64,000 nucleotides of DNA from an uncultured Eubacteriales bacterium (GCA_934432675.1 CAKRYT010000004.1:62001-126000), one strand, 5' to 3'. Numbered from the stretch's first letter, positions 49,357-58,372 are shown. Made by a program: numbers and translations. The notes: generated from the sequence alone by a model not told the origin.

Positions 49357-51987
49357 TCACGCAAGTTTTGCGAGTGCGTCCGTGAGTTGTGCCTCCGTCT
49401 CCCGGTACTTCGCGAGTTTGACGCGCTCTGCCTCCACGACGGCGGCAGGTGCCTTGGCGACGAAACCCTCATTCGCAAGTTTTGCCGTAAGGCGGGTGAT
49501 CTCCCCGCGCACGCGGGTGAGTTCCGCCGTGAGGCGGGTGCGTTCCTTTTCAAAATCGACCAGATCCCCGAGTGGGATATAGACGGTCGCCGCATCGGTC
49601 ACGATGCTGACGGCACCGTCGGCGGCGTAAGCGTCCGTAAGGTGCATGCTCTCCGCGCTCGCGAGGCGCGCGAAAATGCCCTCCGCGCCCGCAAAACTCT
49701 CGGGATACTTCGTGACGATATACAGATTGGCTTTCTTGGACGGCGGCACGTTCATCTCCGCGCGGCGGTTGCGGATGGCACGGATGGCGGCAATCACGCG
49801 GTCGGTCGCCTCCTCCTCGGTGGGATAGAGGCGCGCCCCGTCAAACGCGGGGTACGTATCGATCATGATGGATTCCCCGGTGTTTGGCAGTGCCCCGTAA
49901 ATCTCCTCGGTGATGAACGGCATATACGGATGCAGGAGTTTCAGGATCCCCGTGAGCACGTACGCCAGAACGCGCCGTGCCGTCGCGGCACCCTCGCTCT
50001 CCTTATCGAACAGGCGGTTCTTCGTGAGTTCGATATACCAGTCGCAGAAAGTGTCCCAGGTGAAGTCGTAAATCTCGGAGAGTGCCACGCCGACCTCGTA
50101 GTGATCGAGGTTTTCGCACACCGAGCGCACCGTCTTCTGGAAACGGCTGACAATCCACTTGTCCTCGGCGGTCATGTCACCGTCTTCGGGGAGCCCCGCG
50201 GGCACCTCGGCGTCACCGATATTCATGAGCACGAAACGGGAGGCATTCCAGAGTTTGTTTGCGAAATTGCGTGCCGCCTCGATCTTTTCGTCGGAGAAAC
50301 GCATATCGTTGCCGGGCGCGTTCCCCGTCGCGAGAGCAAAGCGGAGGGCATCCGCCCCGTATTTGTCGATGACTTCCAGGGGGTCGATCCCGTTCCCGAG
50401 CGATTTGGACATCTTGCGCCCCTGTGCATCACGCACGAGACCGTGGATGAATACGGTGTGGAACGGTGCCTTACCCGTGTGTTCCAGACCCGAGAAAATC
50501 ATGCGCGAGACCCAGAAGGAGATGATGTCATACCCCGTGACGAGCGTGCTCGTCGGGTAGTAACGGCGCAGGTCCTCGGTGTCGTCCGGCCAGCCCAGTG
50601 TCGAGAAAGGCCAGAGTGCGGAAGAAAACCAGGTGTCCAGCACGTCGTTTTCCTGCCGCATGGGCTTGCCGCACTTCGGGCAGGTCGCGCTGTCCTCGGC
50701 GGTGACGGTCACCTCGCGGCATTCGTCGCAGTAGAACGCCGGGATGCGGTGTCCCCACCAGAGCTGGCGGGAAATGCACCAGTCGTGCAGGTTTTCCATC
50801 CAGACGGTGTAGTTACGGGTGAAACGCTCGGGCACGAAACGGATGTCCCCGCGGCGCACGGCGTCGAGCGAGGGCTCGATCATCGGGCCCATCTTCACAA
50901 ACCACTGATCGGAGGTCAGCGGCTCGACGGTCGTCTTGCAACGATAGCAGGTGCCGACGTTGTGCGTGTGCGGCTCGACCGAGAGCAGATACCCCGCGGC
51001 GTCCAGATCGGCGACGAGGGCGCGGCGGCATTCGTAACGATCCATGCCCTGGTACTTACCGGCAAAAGCGTTCATGGTGGCGTCGTCGTTCATGACCTTG
51101 ATCTGTTCGAGGCCGTGCCGCTGCCCGACGAGAAAGTCGTTCGGGTCATGGGCGGGCGTGATTTTCACGCAGCCGGTACCGAAACCGATCTCCACGTAGT
51201 CGTCCGCGATAACGGGAATCTCCCGCCCGACGAGCGGCAGGATGAGCGTCTTGCCGATGAGGTGTTTCGTGTTCTCATCATTCGGGTTGACGGCGACGGC
51301 GGTATCGCCGAACATCGTCTCGGGGCGGGTCGTGGCGATCTCCACGTAGCCCTCTTCGCCCTTGATGGGGTAACGGATGTGCCAGAAGGAGCCTGCCTGC
51401 TCCTCGTATTCGACCTCTGCGTCGGAGAGTGCCGTCTTGCAGTGCGGGCACCAGTTGATGATGCGGTTGCCGCGGTAGATGAGCCCCTTCCGATACAGGC
51501 TGACGAACACTTCCTTGACGGCGCGGGAGCAGCCCTCATCCATCGTGAAACGCTCGCGCGTCCAGTCGCAGGAGGTGCCGAGTTTTTTGAGCTGCGAAAT
51601 GATGCGGTCGCCGTATTTGTTCTTCCAGTCCCAGACGCGTTCGAGGAATTTCTCGCGCCCGAGGTCGTAACGGGTCAGCCCCTCGTTCACGCGGAGTTGC
51701 TCCTCCACCTTGATCTGCGTCGCGATGCCGGCGTGGTCGGTACCGGGGACCCAGAGGGTGTTGAAACCCTGCATCCGCTTGTAGCGGACCAGGATGTCTT
51801 GGAGCGTCTCGTCGAGTGCGTGCCCCATGTGCAGTTGCCCCGTCACGTTCGGGGGCGGGATCACCATGGAGAATGCGGGGCCCGGTTTTTTCGGGTCGGC
51901 GGTGAAGTAGCCGCGGTCGCACCACGTCTTGTAGATGCGGTCCTCAAACTCCTTCGGTGCATACGTTTTTGGGAGGTCTCTTGCCAT
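49357..51987 (-). CDS. valS: Valyl-tRNA synthetase
   Basis: 876 residues. Class I synthetase: HIGH motif in PPNVTGQLHMGHALDETLQDILVRYKRM (~45-70), editing (CP1) domain with TTRPETMFGDTAVAVNPND, zinc-like CxxC pairs (CDECREV...CPKCGKP), KMSKSLGNGIDPLEVIDKYGADALR (KMSKS), anticodon-binding domain (~610 on) and the C-terminal coiled coil (~810-876) specific to ValRS. Transcribed behind a T-box leader whose specifier codon is GUC (valine). Confidence 0.98.
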   Translation of the reverse strand: MARDLPKTYAPKEFEDRIYKTWCDRGYFTADPKKPGPAFSMVIPPPNVTGQLHMGHALDETLQDILVRYKRMQGFNTLWVPGTDHAGIATQIKVEEQLRVNEGLTRYDLGREKFLERVWDWKNKYGDRIISQLKKLGTSCDWTRERFTMDEGCSRAVKEVFVSLYRKGLIYRGNRIINWCPHCKTALSDAEVEYEEQAGSFWHIRYPIKGEEGYVEIATTRPETMFGDTAVAVNPNDENTKHLIGKTLILPLVGREIPVIADDYVEIGFGTGCVKITPAHDPNDFLVGQRHGLEQIKVMNDDATMNAFAGKYQGMDRYECRRALVADLDAAGYLLSVEPHTHNVGTCYRCKTTVEPLTSDQWFVKMGPMIEPSLDAVRRGDIRFVPERFTRNYTVWMENLHDWCISRQLWWGHRIPAFYCDECREVTVTAEDSATCPKCGKPMRQENDVLDTWFSSALWPFSTLGWPDDTEDLRRYYPTSTLVTGYDIISFWVSRMIFSGLEHTGKAPFHTVFIHGLVRDAQGRKMSKSLGNGIDPLEVIDKYGADALRFALATGNAPGNDMRFSDEKIEAARNFANKLWNASRFVLMNIGDAEVPAGLPEDGDMTAEDKWIVSRFQKTVRSVCENLDHYEVGVALSEIYDFTWDTFCDWYIELTKNRLFDKESEGAATARRVLAYVLTGILKLLHPYMPFITEEIYGALPNTGESIMIDTYPAFDGARLYPTEEEATDRVIAAIRAIRNRRAEMNVPPSKKANLYIVTKYPESFAGAEGIFARLASAESMHLTDAYAADGAVSIVTDAATVYIPLGDLVDFEKERTRLTAELTRVRGEITRLTAKLANEGFVAKAPAAVVEAERVKLAKYRETEAQLTDALAKLA

Positions 51988-52014
51988 ACTGTTTCCTTTC
52001 CGTCGCCCGGCGAC

Positions 52015-52281
52015 AAAAACAAAAATACCCCGTGTCTTCTGACACAGGGCGTTCGTAACGCGGTACCACCTGTTTCACGCGCCGCATGGCGCGCCTCGCG
52101 GGAGAGGGTCTACCGGACGGCGGGGTGCCCGAAAAACCGGGCAACACGCGGTGGAACGCCACCGCCTCGCGTCTTTCTTCCTCGGCTCGGGGGCGACCTT
52201 CACGCACCGGGGCACCGACAGGCTCGCACCGACCGCCTGCTCTCTTGACCGCCCCGAGAGGTTACTCCTCCCCGTCATTGC
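52015..52281 (-). promoter_or_regulatory. T-box riboswitch controlling valS
   Basis: On the minus strand, Stem I base CTCGGGGCG (52258-52250) pairs with CGCCCCCGAG. The specifier GTC (52197-52195) sits in GTGAAGGTCG just 5' of that arm. The T-box proper, TGGTACCGCG, is at 52068-52059. The terminator stem is CCCTGTGTC (52049-52041) with GACACGGGG (52036-52028), followed by TATTTTTGTTTTT. Uncharged tRNA-Val binding should prevent termination and raise valS expression. Confidence 0.92.
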
Positions 52282-52287
52282 CCCCCT

Positions 52288-52316
52288 ATTGTAATCCATC
52301 CCCGCCGATTTGTCAA
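52288..52316 (-). promoter_or_regulatory. Promoter of the T-box-valS transcript
   Basis: Minus-strand TTGACA (52316-52311), 17-base spacer, TACAAT (52293-52288). Confidence 0.85.
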
Positions 52317-52339
52317 GCCCCTGCCCGCCGTCGCCGCTC

Positions 52340-52368
52340 TTGCATTTCGGTCGTGTCTTCACTATAAT
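52340..52368 (+). promoter_or_regulatory. Promoter of the second GNAT gene
   Basis: TTGCAT (52340-52345), 17-base spacer, TATAAT (52363-52368). Confidence 0.65.
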
Positions 52369-52439
52369 AGAAACAAATCAATAAAAGTAAATCGCACCCA
52401 CGACCCGCCCCCCGCGGGGGTGCGGTGACGGAGGAATGT

Positions 52440-52952
52440 ATGCAAACGGACGCTTTGACCATTGAGCGCGGCACGCCGGCGGATGCGGCGGAACTCATCG
52501 ACTATCTGAAAACCATCTGCGGCGAGACCGACAACCTGTCTTTCGGGCCCGACGACTTCCCCTTTACGGTCGAAACGGAGGCCGCCTATCTCGAAAGGCA
52601 GGCAGGCTCCACCGATCACGCGCTGTTTGTCGCCCGTTATAACGGCAAAATCGTGGGGGACGCGAGCCTCTCCCGCGGACCTCGCCGCATGAGCCACCGC
52701 GGAGAACTCGGGGTCAGCGTGGTGCGCGCCATGTGGGGCAAAGGCATCGGCACGGCACTGATCGGGCGGATATTGGCTTTTGCGAGAGAAAACGGATTGG
52801 AGCAGGTCTTCCTGGAAGTGCGTAGCGATAACGCCCGCGCCATCCGCCTCTACGAAAAACAAGGTTTTTGTAAACTGTGTACCTACCCCGCCTATATGAA
52901 ACTGTCGGATGGGCAGAGGGCCGACTGCGACCTGATGATCCTCCCACTCTGA
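52440..52952 (+). CDS. GNAT-family N-acetyltransferase
   Basis: 170 residues from ATG 52440, 5 bases after GGAGG. Begins LTIERGTPADAAELIDYL; HRGELGVSVVRAMWGKGIGTALIGRILAFARENG holds the acetyl-CoA loop (R/QxxGxGxA as WGKGIGTAL, ~100-108), and VFLEVRSDNARAIRLYEKQGF is the C-terminal NxxAxxLYxKxGF motif. Resembles RimI/YjcF-like acetyltransferases; substrate unknown. Single gene. Confidence 0.9.
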   Translation: MQTDALTIERGTPADAAELIDYLKTICGETDNLSFGPDDFPFTVETEAAYLERQAGSTDHALFVARYNGKIVGDASLSRGPRRMSHRGELGVSVVRAMWGKGIGTALIGRILAFARENGLEQVFLEVRSDNARAIRLYEKQGFCKLCTYPAYMKLSDGQRADCDLMILPL

Positions 52953-53047
52953 CGGTGCCGCCCGTTCCCGGGTACCGACCGCGGACAAAGCGGCCCCGGC
53001 GGGACAGGCAACGCCCGGACATGCGAGCGGTTGTGATGATCCTTTCC

Positions 53048-53076
53048 TTGCAATGCGCCGCTCCGTGTGCTATACT
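53048..53076 (+). promoter_or_regulatory. Promoter of thiI
   Basis: TTGCAA (53048-53053), 17-base spacer, TATACT (53071-53076). Confidence 0.65.
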
Positions 53077-53104
53077 GATATGAAACCAACCGCAAGAGGG
53101 CTTT

Positions 53105-54292
53105 ATGAAAGAAATCATCCTTTGCAAATACGGAGAACTGGTGCTGAAAGGCGCGAACAAGTCCTCCTTTGAGAGCCGCCTGACCAAGGAACTGCGCCGC
53201 CGCGCGTGGCATTACGGTGCCTTTGAAGTGCATCACGCCCAGTCCACGATCTATATCGAGCCGCTGAATGACGAGGCGGATATTGACGGTATGTATGACA
53301 GTGCCCGCGACGTGTTCGGCATCGTCGGCGTGACCCGCGCCGCCGTCGCGGAGAAAAACATAGACGACATCTGCCGCGTCGCGCGCGACTACCTGCCCGG
53401 GAAACTCGCCGGGGCGCGCACCTTCCGCGTGGATGCCAAACGCTCCGACAAGGCGTTTCCCCTGAACTCCCCCGAGATCGCCGCACGCGTCGGCGGTGCC
53501 GTCCTCTCCGCCCTGCACACGATCAGGGTGGATCTCCACCACCCGGAGGCAATGGTACGGGTGGAGGTGCGTGAGAGGGCCGCCTACATCCACGCCGGGC
53601 AGGAAAAGGGTGCGGGAGGCCTCCCGCTCGGTTGCGCCGGGCGCGGGATGCTGCTGCTCTCCGGGGGGATTGACTCCCCCGTCGCCGGGTACATGATGGC
53701 GAAGCGGGGGCTGGAACTGGAAGCCGTGCACTTTGAGTCCTATCCCTACACCTCCGAGCGCGCACGGGAAAAAGTCTTTACCCTCGCCGAGGAACTCTGC
53801 CGTTTCACCTCCAAGATGGAGGTCCACGTCATGTCCCTGACCCACGTGCAGGAGGAACTTTCCCGCAAGTGCGCCGAGGAATATTTCACCCTCCTGCTCC
53901 GCCACTTCATGATGAAACTCGCCGAGAGATGTGCCCGGGAGCGAAACGCCGGGGCACTGATTACGGGTGAGAGCCTCGGGCAGGTCGCGTCGCAGACGAT
54001 GGAGGCGATGGCGGTCACCGGGGCGGCGGTCACGATCCCGCTGTTCCGCCCCTGCATCGGTATGGACAAAGACGAGATCGTCACGGTCGCGAGGAAGATC
54101 GGGACCTTTGAGACCTCCATCCTCCCCTACGAGGACTGTTGTACCGTTTTCACACCGCGGCACCCGAAGACCCGCCCGGAACTGGCGCACGTGCTGCGGG
54201 AACTCGAAAAAGTGGACGTCGATGCCCTCCTCGAAGAAGCATGGCAGAGCCGCTACACCGTGACCCGTAAACTCTATGACGACTATCGATGA
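53105..54292 (+). CDS. thiI: tRNA 4-thiouridine synthase ThiI
   Basis: 395 residues. Ferredoxin-like and THUMP domains (~1-165: YGELVLKGANKSSFESRL ... VRVEVRERAAYIHAGQEKGAGGLPLG) followed by the adenylating PP-loop domain with LLLSGGIDSPVAGYMMAKRG (~180-198) and RNAGALITGESLGQVASQT. No C-terminal rhodanese domain, as in most Gram-positive ThiI, so a separate cysteine desulfurase (often encoded next to it, not here) must supply sulfur. Makes s4U8 in tRNA; may also feed thiazole synthesis. Confidence 0.96.
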   Translation: MKEIILCKYGELVLKGANKSSFESRLTKELRRRAWHYGAFEVHHAQSTIYIEPLNDEADIDGMYDSARDVFGIVGVTRAAVAEKNIDDICRVARDYLPGKLAGARTFRVDAKRSDKAFPLNSPEIAARVGGAVLSALHTIRVDLHHPEAMVRVEVRERAAYIHAGQEKGAGGLPLGCAGRGMLLLSGGIDSPVAGYMMAKRGLELEAVHFESYPYTSERAREKVFTLAEELCRFTSKMEVHVMSLTHVQEELSRKCAEEYFTLLLRHFMMKLAERCARERNAGALITGESLGQVASQTMEAMAVTGAAVTIPLFRPCIGMDKDEIVTVARKIGTFETSILPYEDCCTVFTPRHPKTRPELAHVLRELEKVDVDALLEEAWQSRYTVTRKLYDDYR

Positions 54293-54303
54293 AAGGAACG
54301 CCT

Positions 54304-54900
54304 ATGACCAACCGCGAGAAGTTTCTTGATCTCTATACATCCCTCATCAAGCGCGAGGGCGCGCAGGAGTTGCTGGCGTGGCTCACCGGTGCCAATTCCG
54401 ATTTCTTCACCGCCCCCGCCTCCACCCGCTACCACTCCGCCTATGAAGGCGGGCTCCTCGACCATTCAATCAACGTGTACGAATGCCTGCGGGACTACCT
54501 CGCACGCCATAAGGTACAGGAGGAGTTCGGGCTCTCCTACTCGGACGAGACGATTGCCATCGTCTCCCTGCTCCACGACCTGTGCAAGGTCAACGTCTAT
54601 CGCGTCTCGACGCGCAACGTCAAGGACCCCGTCACCGGGCAGTGGAAACCCATGCCTTACTATGAATTTGACGATAGTCTCCCCTACGGGCACGGGGAAA
54701 AGTCCGTCTACGTCATCTCCGGTTTCATGCGCCTGACGCGTGAGGAGGCGTTCGCCATTCGGTACCACATGGGTTTCTCGAACGAAGACGACGCCCGTAA
54801 CGTCGGGCGCGCGTTTGAACTCTTCCCCCTGGCACTCGCCCTGTCGATCGCGGACACCGAGGCCACCTACTTCATGGAGACGAAAAAAGAGCCGAAGTGA
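54304..54900 (+). CDS. HD-domain phosphohydrolase-like protein
   Basis: 198 residues from ATG 54304 (AAAGGAA 6 bases upstream); another ATG at 54289 overlaps the thiI stop. Metal-binding HD pattern: YHSAYEGGLLDHSINVYEC (His ~41 and ~51), LLHDLCKVNVY (HD pair ~90), GHGEKSVYVI and IRYHMGF. The layout H...H...HD...H resembles YpgQ/'HD superfamily hydrolase' proteins also annotated as Moco/RNA hydrolases; substrate unknown. Probably co-transcribed with thiI. Confidence 0.85.
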   Translation: MTNREKFLDLYTSLIKREGAQELLAWLTGANSDFFTAPASTRYHSAYEGGLLDHSINVYECLRDYLARHKVQEEFGLSYSDETIAIVSLLHDLCKVNVYRVSTRNVKDPVTGQWKPMPYYEFDDSLPYGHGEKSVYVISGFMRLTREEAFAIRYHMGFSNEDDARNVGRAFELFPLALALSIADTEATYFMETKKEPK

Positions 54901-54980
54901 TCCTTCGGGGGAGCACAAGGCCTTTTTCACCCAACCGAATGCGGGGTCCGAGACCGACCTGCCGCAAACGTATAAAACAA

Positions 54981-55020
54981 CGGAGAGGAGCCTATCAAAC
55001 AGGCTCCTCTCCGTATTCTT
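54981..55020. terminator. Terminator between the HD-domain gene and the asparaginase gene
   Basis: 13-bp perfect stem CGGAGAGGAGCCT (54981-54993) with 55001-55013, 7-base loop, then TATTCTTTT. Arms use the same GAGGAGCC core as the hairpins at 21330, 56304 and 58415. Convergent genes on both sides. Confidence 0.8.
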
Positions 55021-55040
55021 TTACCAACCGCACGCCGCCG

Positions 55041-56033
55041 TCAGACGAGCAGATCGTTCCCGACGGGCGTTTCAAATACGCGGTAAAAGTCCTCGGCGTT
55101 ATCGGTGACGGTCAGTGCCCACATGGTCTTGGCGAGGACCGCCTCCGTCGTCATTTCGTACGCCTCGGGGAGACGATATTTTTCCTTAATGCGGTACCCG
55201 ACGCGGTAGGTCTCCATCGCGCTCCCCTCGTGGGCAACCTGCGTTGCGACCACGATACGCACGTTTTTCTCCTGCAAGCGCGCAATCCCCTTTTCGAATG
55301 CACCGTCATCGTAGTGCGGGATGCCCCCGACCCCGAAACTTTCGAGGATGACGGCATGGCTGTGCGCCGCTGCATAGTCGAGGATACCGGCATCGATGCC
55401 GGGTGTCAGTTTGACGAGCAGGACGTTCGGGTCGAGCCGGTCGTAAAACCGCTCCTCCCCCGTCACATCCCCCTTGATATAGTATTGCACCCGCCCGTCG
55501 CGCACGAGCGCGACGGTGGGATAGTCCACACTCGAAAAGGCGTTGAAACTCCGCGTGCGCGTCTTGCGGGCACGCGTGCCGCAGATGACCTTGCCGTCAA
55601 AGTACACCCGCACTCCACAGGCGGCATCGTCGCTCGCGTAGCGGAAAGCACCGAGGAGATTGTCGCGCGCGTCGCTGTCGCGCTCGAAAATGGAGATCTG
55701 CGAGCCCGTCAGCACCACCGGCTTGCGCGTGTTCTGCAAGAGATAGTAGAGACACGCGGCAGCGTACGCCATCGTGTCGGTGCCGTGCGTGATGACGAAG
55801 CCGTCATAGTCGTGATAGACCTCACGCACGCGCCGGGCGATCCGTACCCAGTGCTCGGGGCGCATATTGGTGCTGTCCAGGTTGCACACCTGCTCTGCCG
55901 TCACGTCGCATACCCCGGCGATCTCCGGTACGCACCCGAGCAGTTCCTCCGCCGTGAGTGCCGGCGTCAGTCCCTCCCCGAGATTCCGCGACGCAATGGT
56001 GCCCCCCGTCGCCAAGAGCAATATTTTTTTCAC
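55041..56033 (-). CDS. ansA: Type I L-asparaginase
   Basis: 330 residues from GTG 56033. Hydrolyses asparagine to aspartate and ammonia; no signal peptide, so cytoplasmic. First catalytic Thr in LLLATGGTIASRN (residues ~8-12), second triad HGTDTMAYAAACL (~85-97, Thr-Asp), and VVLTGSQ, DARDNLLGAFRYA, VILESFGVGG. The GTG start and weak ribosome site are unusual; an open frame extends upstream to 56273 but its sequence is not asparaginase-like. The first ~205 bases of this gene are duplicated at 58882-59086, where the copy has an ATG start. Confidence 0.93.
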   Translation of the reverse strand: MKKILLLATGGTIASRNLGEGLTPALTAEELLGCVPEIAGVCDVTAEQVCNLDSTNMRPEHWVRIARRVREVYHDYDGFVITHGTDTMAYAAACLYYLLQNTRKPVVLTGSQISIFERDSDARDNLLGAFRYASDDAACGVRVYFDGKVICGTRARKTRTRSFNAFSSVDYPTVALVRDGRVQYYIKGDVTGEERFYDRLDPNVLLVKLTPGIDAGILDYAAAHSHAVILESFGVGGIPHYDDGAFEKGIARLQEKNVRIVVATQVAHEGSAMETYRVGYRIKEKYRLPEAYEMTTEAVLAKTMWALTVTDNAEDFYRVFETPVGNDLLV

Positions 56034-56300
56034 TTTGCCACACTTCCGTCCGTTTCGTTTTGTCTCTGCCACCCCCCGGCGCCACCCTTTTCCCCGCGCA
56101 TCGAAGCGGGGAAAGGGGCACTGATGCCGCTTTCGGCGGTTGCGCCCGTTTGAGGGTATCCCGCGCCGCCGCGGGAAATGGAGCCCGATGCCGACCACTC
56201 GCCGGAGACCGGCTCCCCTCGTTTTCCCCATTAGTATAGCACGCCCGCGCCGCAAAAACAACCACCGACGCAAAACACCTCGTTGGGCCGATGTAAAACC

Positions 56301-56365
56301 CCAAGGAGGAGCCGCTTTTTCTGCTCCTCCTCGTTGTTTCGGACGATGCTTTTCTACCGTTGTTC
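56301..56365 (-). repeat. Terminator-type repeat, copy A
   Basis: Stem AGGAGGAGC (56304-56312) with 56323-56331, then TCGTTGTTTC-GGACGATGCTTTTC. About 60 bases are nearly identical to copy B at 58411-58475. In copy B the repeat directly follows a minus-strand stop codon, so copy A looks like the orphan 3' end of a lost gene. Confidence 0.75.
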
Positions 56366-56419
56366 ACCCGTAATGTCAATAATTAAGTATCAAAAATGAC
56401 AAAAAAATCAAATAGGCTA

Positions 56420-56449
56420 TTTACATAACGGATTTAATTTTGCTTTAAT
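56420..56449 (+). promoter_or_regulatory. Promoter of the AroD-like/MDR cassette
   Basis: TTTACA (56420-56425), 18-base spacer, TTTAAT (56444-56449), in AT-rich sequence 32 bases before the start codon. Confidence 0.45.
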
Positions 56450-56481
56450 AAACATGAAATTCGTTTAAGGTGATAACGTAA

Positions 56482-57297
56482 ATGAAAAAAATATCCGAAA
56501 TCAACGCTCCTGCATTGGCAGGCGTTATTAGGGAAAAAAGCGTTTCATCTGCCGTTGCGGCAATCAAAAACTGCCTATATGACGGCGCCGACATGATAGA
56601 TTTGCATATTTCCTGCCTTGAAAACGCAGACGAAAATGCACTGAAATCCATTATTCGCGCGTCAAAGCTGCCGGTACTTGCACTGAATTACAACAGAAAC
56701 TATGATTGGTCGGATGGCGGTCTTACGGAAAACGAACGAATAGGCAGCCTTTTATGTGCCGTATCTGCCGGAGCCGCCGGCATTGATATGCAGGGATATA
56801 CGTTTGACGCGGCCTCAAGGGACGCATTTTTCGGCAGCAATCAATATAGTTTTACAAAAGGCAACCCGAAAGAGGTCGTTACCGATGACAGGGTCATTGC
56901 AAAGCAATGCGCCTTGATCGAAAAAGTTCACTCTATGGGCGCAGAGGTTTTGCTATCCTGTCACCCCGGCGTTCCCATGAATTGTGAACAGGTGGTGGAG
57001 CTGGCTTTATTTCTGGAAAAACGCCATCCCGACATCATAAAAATTGTGACATTCGCAGCAGATGAAGGGGATCTGGTTGAAAGCTTTAAGACCATGACCG
57101 TTCTAAAAAAAGAAGTCCAAACACCTGTCAGCTATCATACAAACGGCGCAGCCGGAAGTTTATCGAGAATTGTCAATCCGATTTTGGGCGGTCACATTGC
57201 TTTCTGTGTTGACCGTTATGACGAGGGCAGCACCATGGAACAGCTCGATTTAACGACTGCTCGGGCAATCGTCGATCATATGAAAAAATTACTGTGA
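56482..57297 (+). CDS. Divergent type I 3-dehydroquinate dehydratase-like protein
   Basis: 271 residues. Class I aldolase-type barrel related to AroD. Catalytic residues fit by position: His161 in LLSCHPG, Schiff-base Lys187 in DIIKIVTFA, Arg229 in AAGSLSRIV (spacings 26 and 42, close to E. coli AroD 143/170/213). The usual second-strand signature 'TxRxxxEGG' is replaced by ALNYNRNYDWSDGG, and the lid region differs, so the substrate may not be dehydroquinate. Noticeably lower GC than the neighbours. Overlaps or abuts the following dehydrogenase gene; together they look like a small catabolic cassette for a quinate/shikimate- or inositol-like compound (inference). Confidence 0.8.
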   Translation: MKKISEINAPALAGVIREKSVSSAVAAIKNCLYDGADMIDLHISCLENADENALKSIIRASKLPVLALNYNRNYDWSDGGLTENERIGSLLCAVSAGAAGIDMQGYTFDAASRDAFFGSNQYSFTKGNPKEVVTDDRVIAKQCALIEKVHSMGAEVLLSCHPGVPMNCEQVVELALFLEKRHPDIIKIVTFAADEGDLVESFKTMTVLKKEVQTPVSYHTNGAAGSLSRIVNPILGGHIAFCVDRYDEGSTMEQLDLTTARAIVDHMKKLL

Positions 57298-57305
57298 GGT
57301 GCTAT

Positions 57306-58307
57306 ATGCGAAACAAGCAAATATTTTTTACAGGTGTCCATCGGGCGGAGCTTTTGGAAAATGAAGTCGGCAAAGTAAAAGAAAACGAAGTTCTTACAAG
57401 AATGGAATATACCGTTGTGAGCGGCGGTACAGAAAGAGCTTGCCTTCTGGGAATGAACAACACTTCACAGAATTATCCTATGTCACTTGGCTATTGCGGC
57501 GTGGGATATGTGGAAGAAGTCGGTTCTGGGGTAAGCAAAGTGTCCGTGGGCGACCGGGTTTTGGTGTACCACGGATGCCATTCCAAGTATAATATTCGCC
57601 CGGAAAGCGATATAACAAAGGTTGAAAATAACGCTGTTTCCTCTCTTGAAGCGGCATTTGTTGTTATTGCTTCCATGGGGCTCGGCGGCGTCAGAAAGCT
57701 CGAAATCGAGCTTGGAGAAAGTGCCATGGTCATGGGACAGGGACTTCTCGGGATATTTGCAACACAATTTTTAAGACTTTCCGGTGCCAACCCTGTCATC
57801 GCAGTCGATTTGAATGTGCAAAGACGTGAGCTTGCATTGAGACTCGGTGCCGACTATGCGTTCGACCCGTCGGAGGAAGACTTCGTCCAAAAGGTGAAGA
57901 ATGTCACGAACGGCAAAGGCGTAAACGGCTGCGTCGAGGTTACCGGTGTATCGCAGGCACTGAAACAAGCGTTGGATTGTGCATCATGGATGGGCAGGAT
58001 ATCCCTTCTCGGCTGTACGAGAGTTTCCGATTGTGCGATTGATTTCTATAGACAGGTTCATAGACCGGGGATCAAGCTGATAGGCGCGCACAATTTTGTA
58101 AGACCGAAATATGAGTCCTATCCGCATCACTGGACGCACAATGATGACTGCAATGCCATTCTCGATATGATCGCCTCAAAACGAATTCAAATAGAGCCGG
58201 TTATTTCGCGCGTTGAATCGCCCGCAGATGCACCGCGGATTTACAATGAACTTTGCGATGATAAAAATTTCCCGATTGGTACAGTCTTCGACTGGAGGAA
58301 TATTTAA
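57306..58307 (+). CDS. MDR-superfamily dehydrogenase
   Basis: 333 residues from ATG 57306 (GAGGTG just upstream); the frame is open from a GTG at 57294. Medium-chain dehydrogenase/reductase: GroES-like N-terminal domain with MEYTVVSGGTERACLLG and GYCGVGYVEEVGSGVSKVSVGDRVLVY, Rossmann domain with AMVMGQGLLGIFATQFLRLSGANPVIAVDLN. The catalytic-zinc cysteine near residue 40 is replaced by the SGGTE motif, as in the bacteriochlorophyllide-dehydrogenase-like MDR subgroup, so it may act without the standard zinc. NAD(P)-dependent oxidation of a polyol or sugar is likely; substrate unknown. AT-richer than surroundings; co-transcribed with the AroD-like gene. Confidence 0.85.
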   Translation: MRNKQIFFTGVHRAELLENEVGKVKENEVLTRMEYTVVSGGTERACLLGMNNTSQNYPMSLGYCGVGYVEEVGSGVSKVSVGDRVLVYHGCHSKYNIRPESDITKVENNAVSSLEAAFVVIASMGLGGVRKLEIELGESAMVMGQGLLGIFATQFLRLSGANPVIAVDLNVQRRELALRLGADYAFDPSEEDFVQKVKNVTNGKGVNGCVEVTGVSQALKQALDCASWMGRISLLGCTRVSDCAIDFYRQVHRPGIKLIGAHNFVRPKYESYPHHWTHNDDCNAILDMIASKRIQIEPVISRVESPADAPRIYNELCDDKNFPIGTVFDWRNI

Positions 58308-58372
58308 TAAGAATAGGTCAAATCTATTTGAACACATCAGAGGATTTCCCCCTCACCAGCGAACCTCTTTTC

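Larger units (their letters stand above)
56034..56481. other. Region upstream of ansA and of the inserted cassette
   Basis: GC-rich until about 56300 with nothing recognisable, then the terminator-like repeat copy A (56301-56365), then an abrupt change to AT-rich sequence carrying the cassette promoter. No gene is supported. Confidence 0.6.

Noticed and set aside
49387..52248. 953-codon plus-strand frame opposite valS
   Set aside because: Antisense to valS and its T-box; no start signal or protein family.
56034..56273. N-terminal extension of asparaginase by 80 residues
   Set aside because: The extension is Arg/Gly-rich, unlike any asparaginase, and the duplicated copy at 59086 starts exactly at the KKILLLATGG line with ATG.
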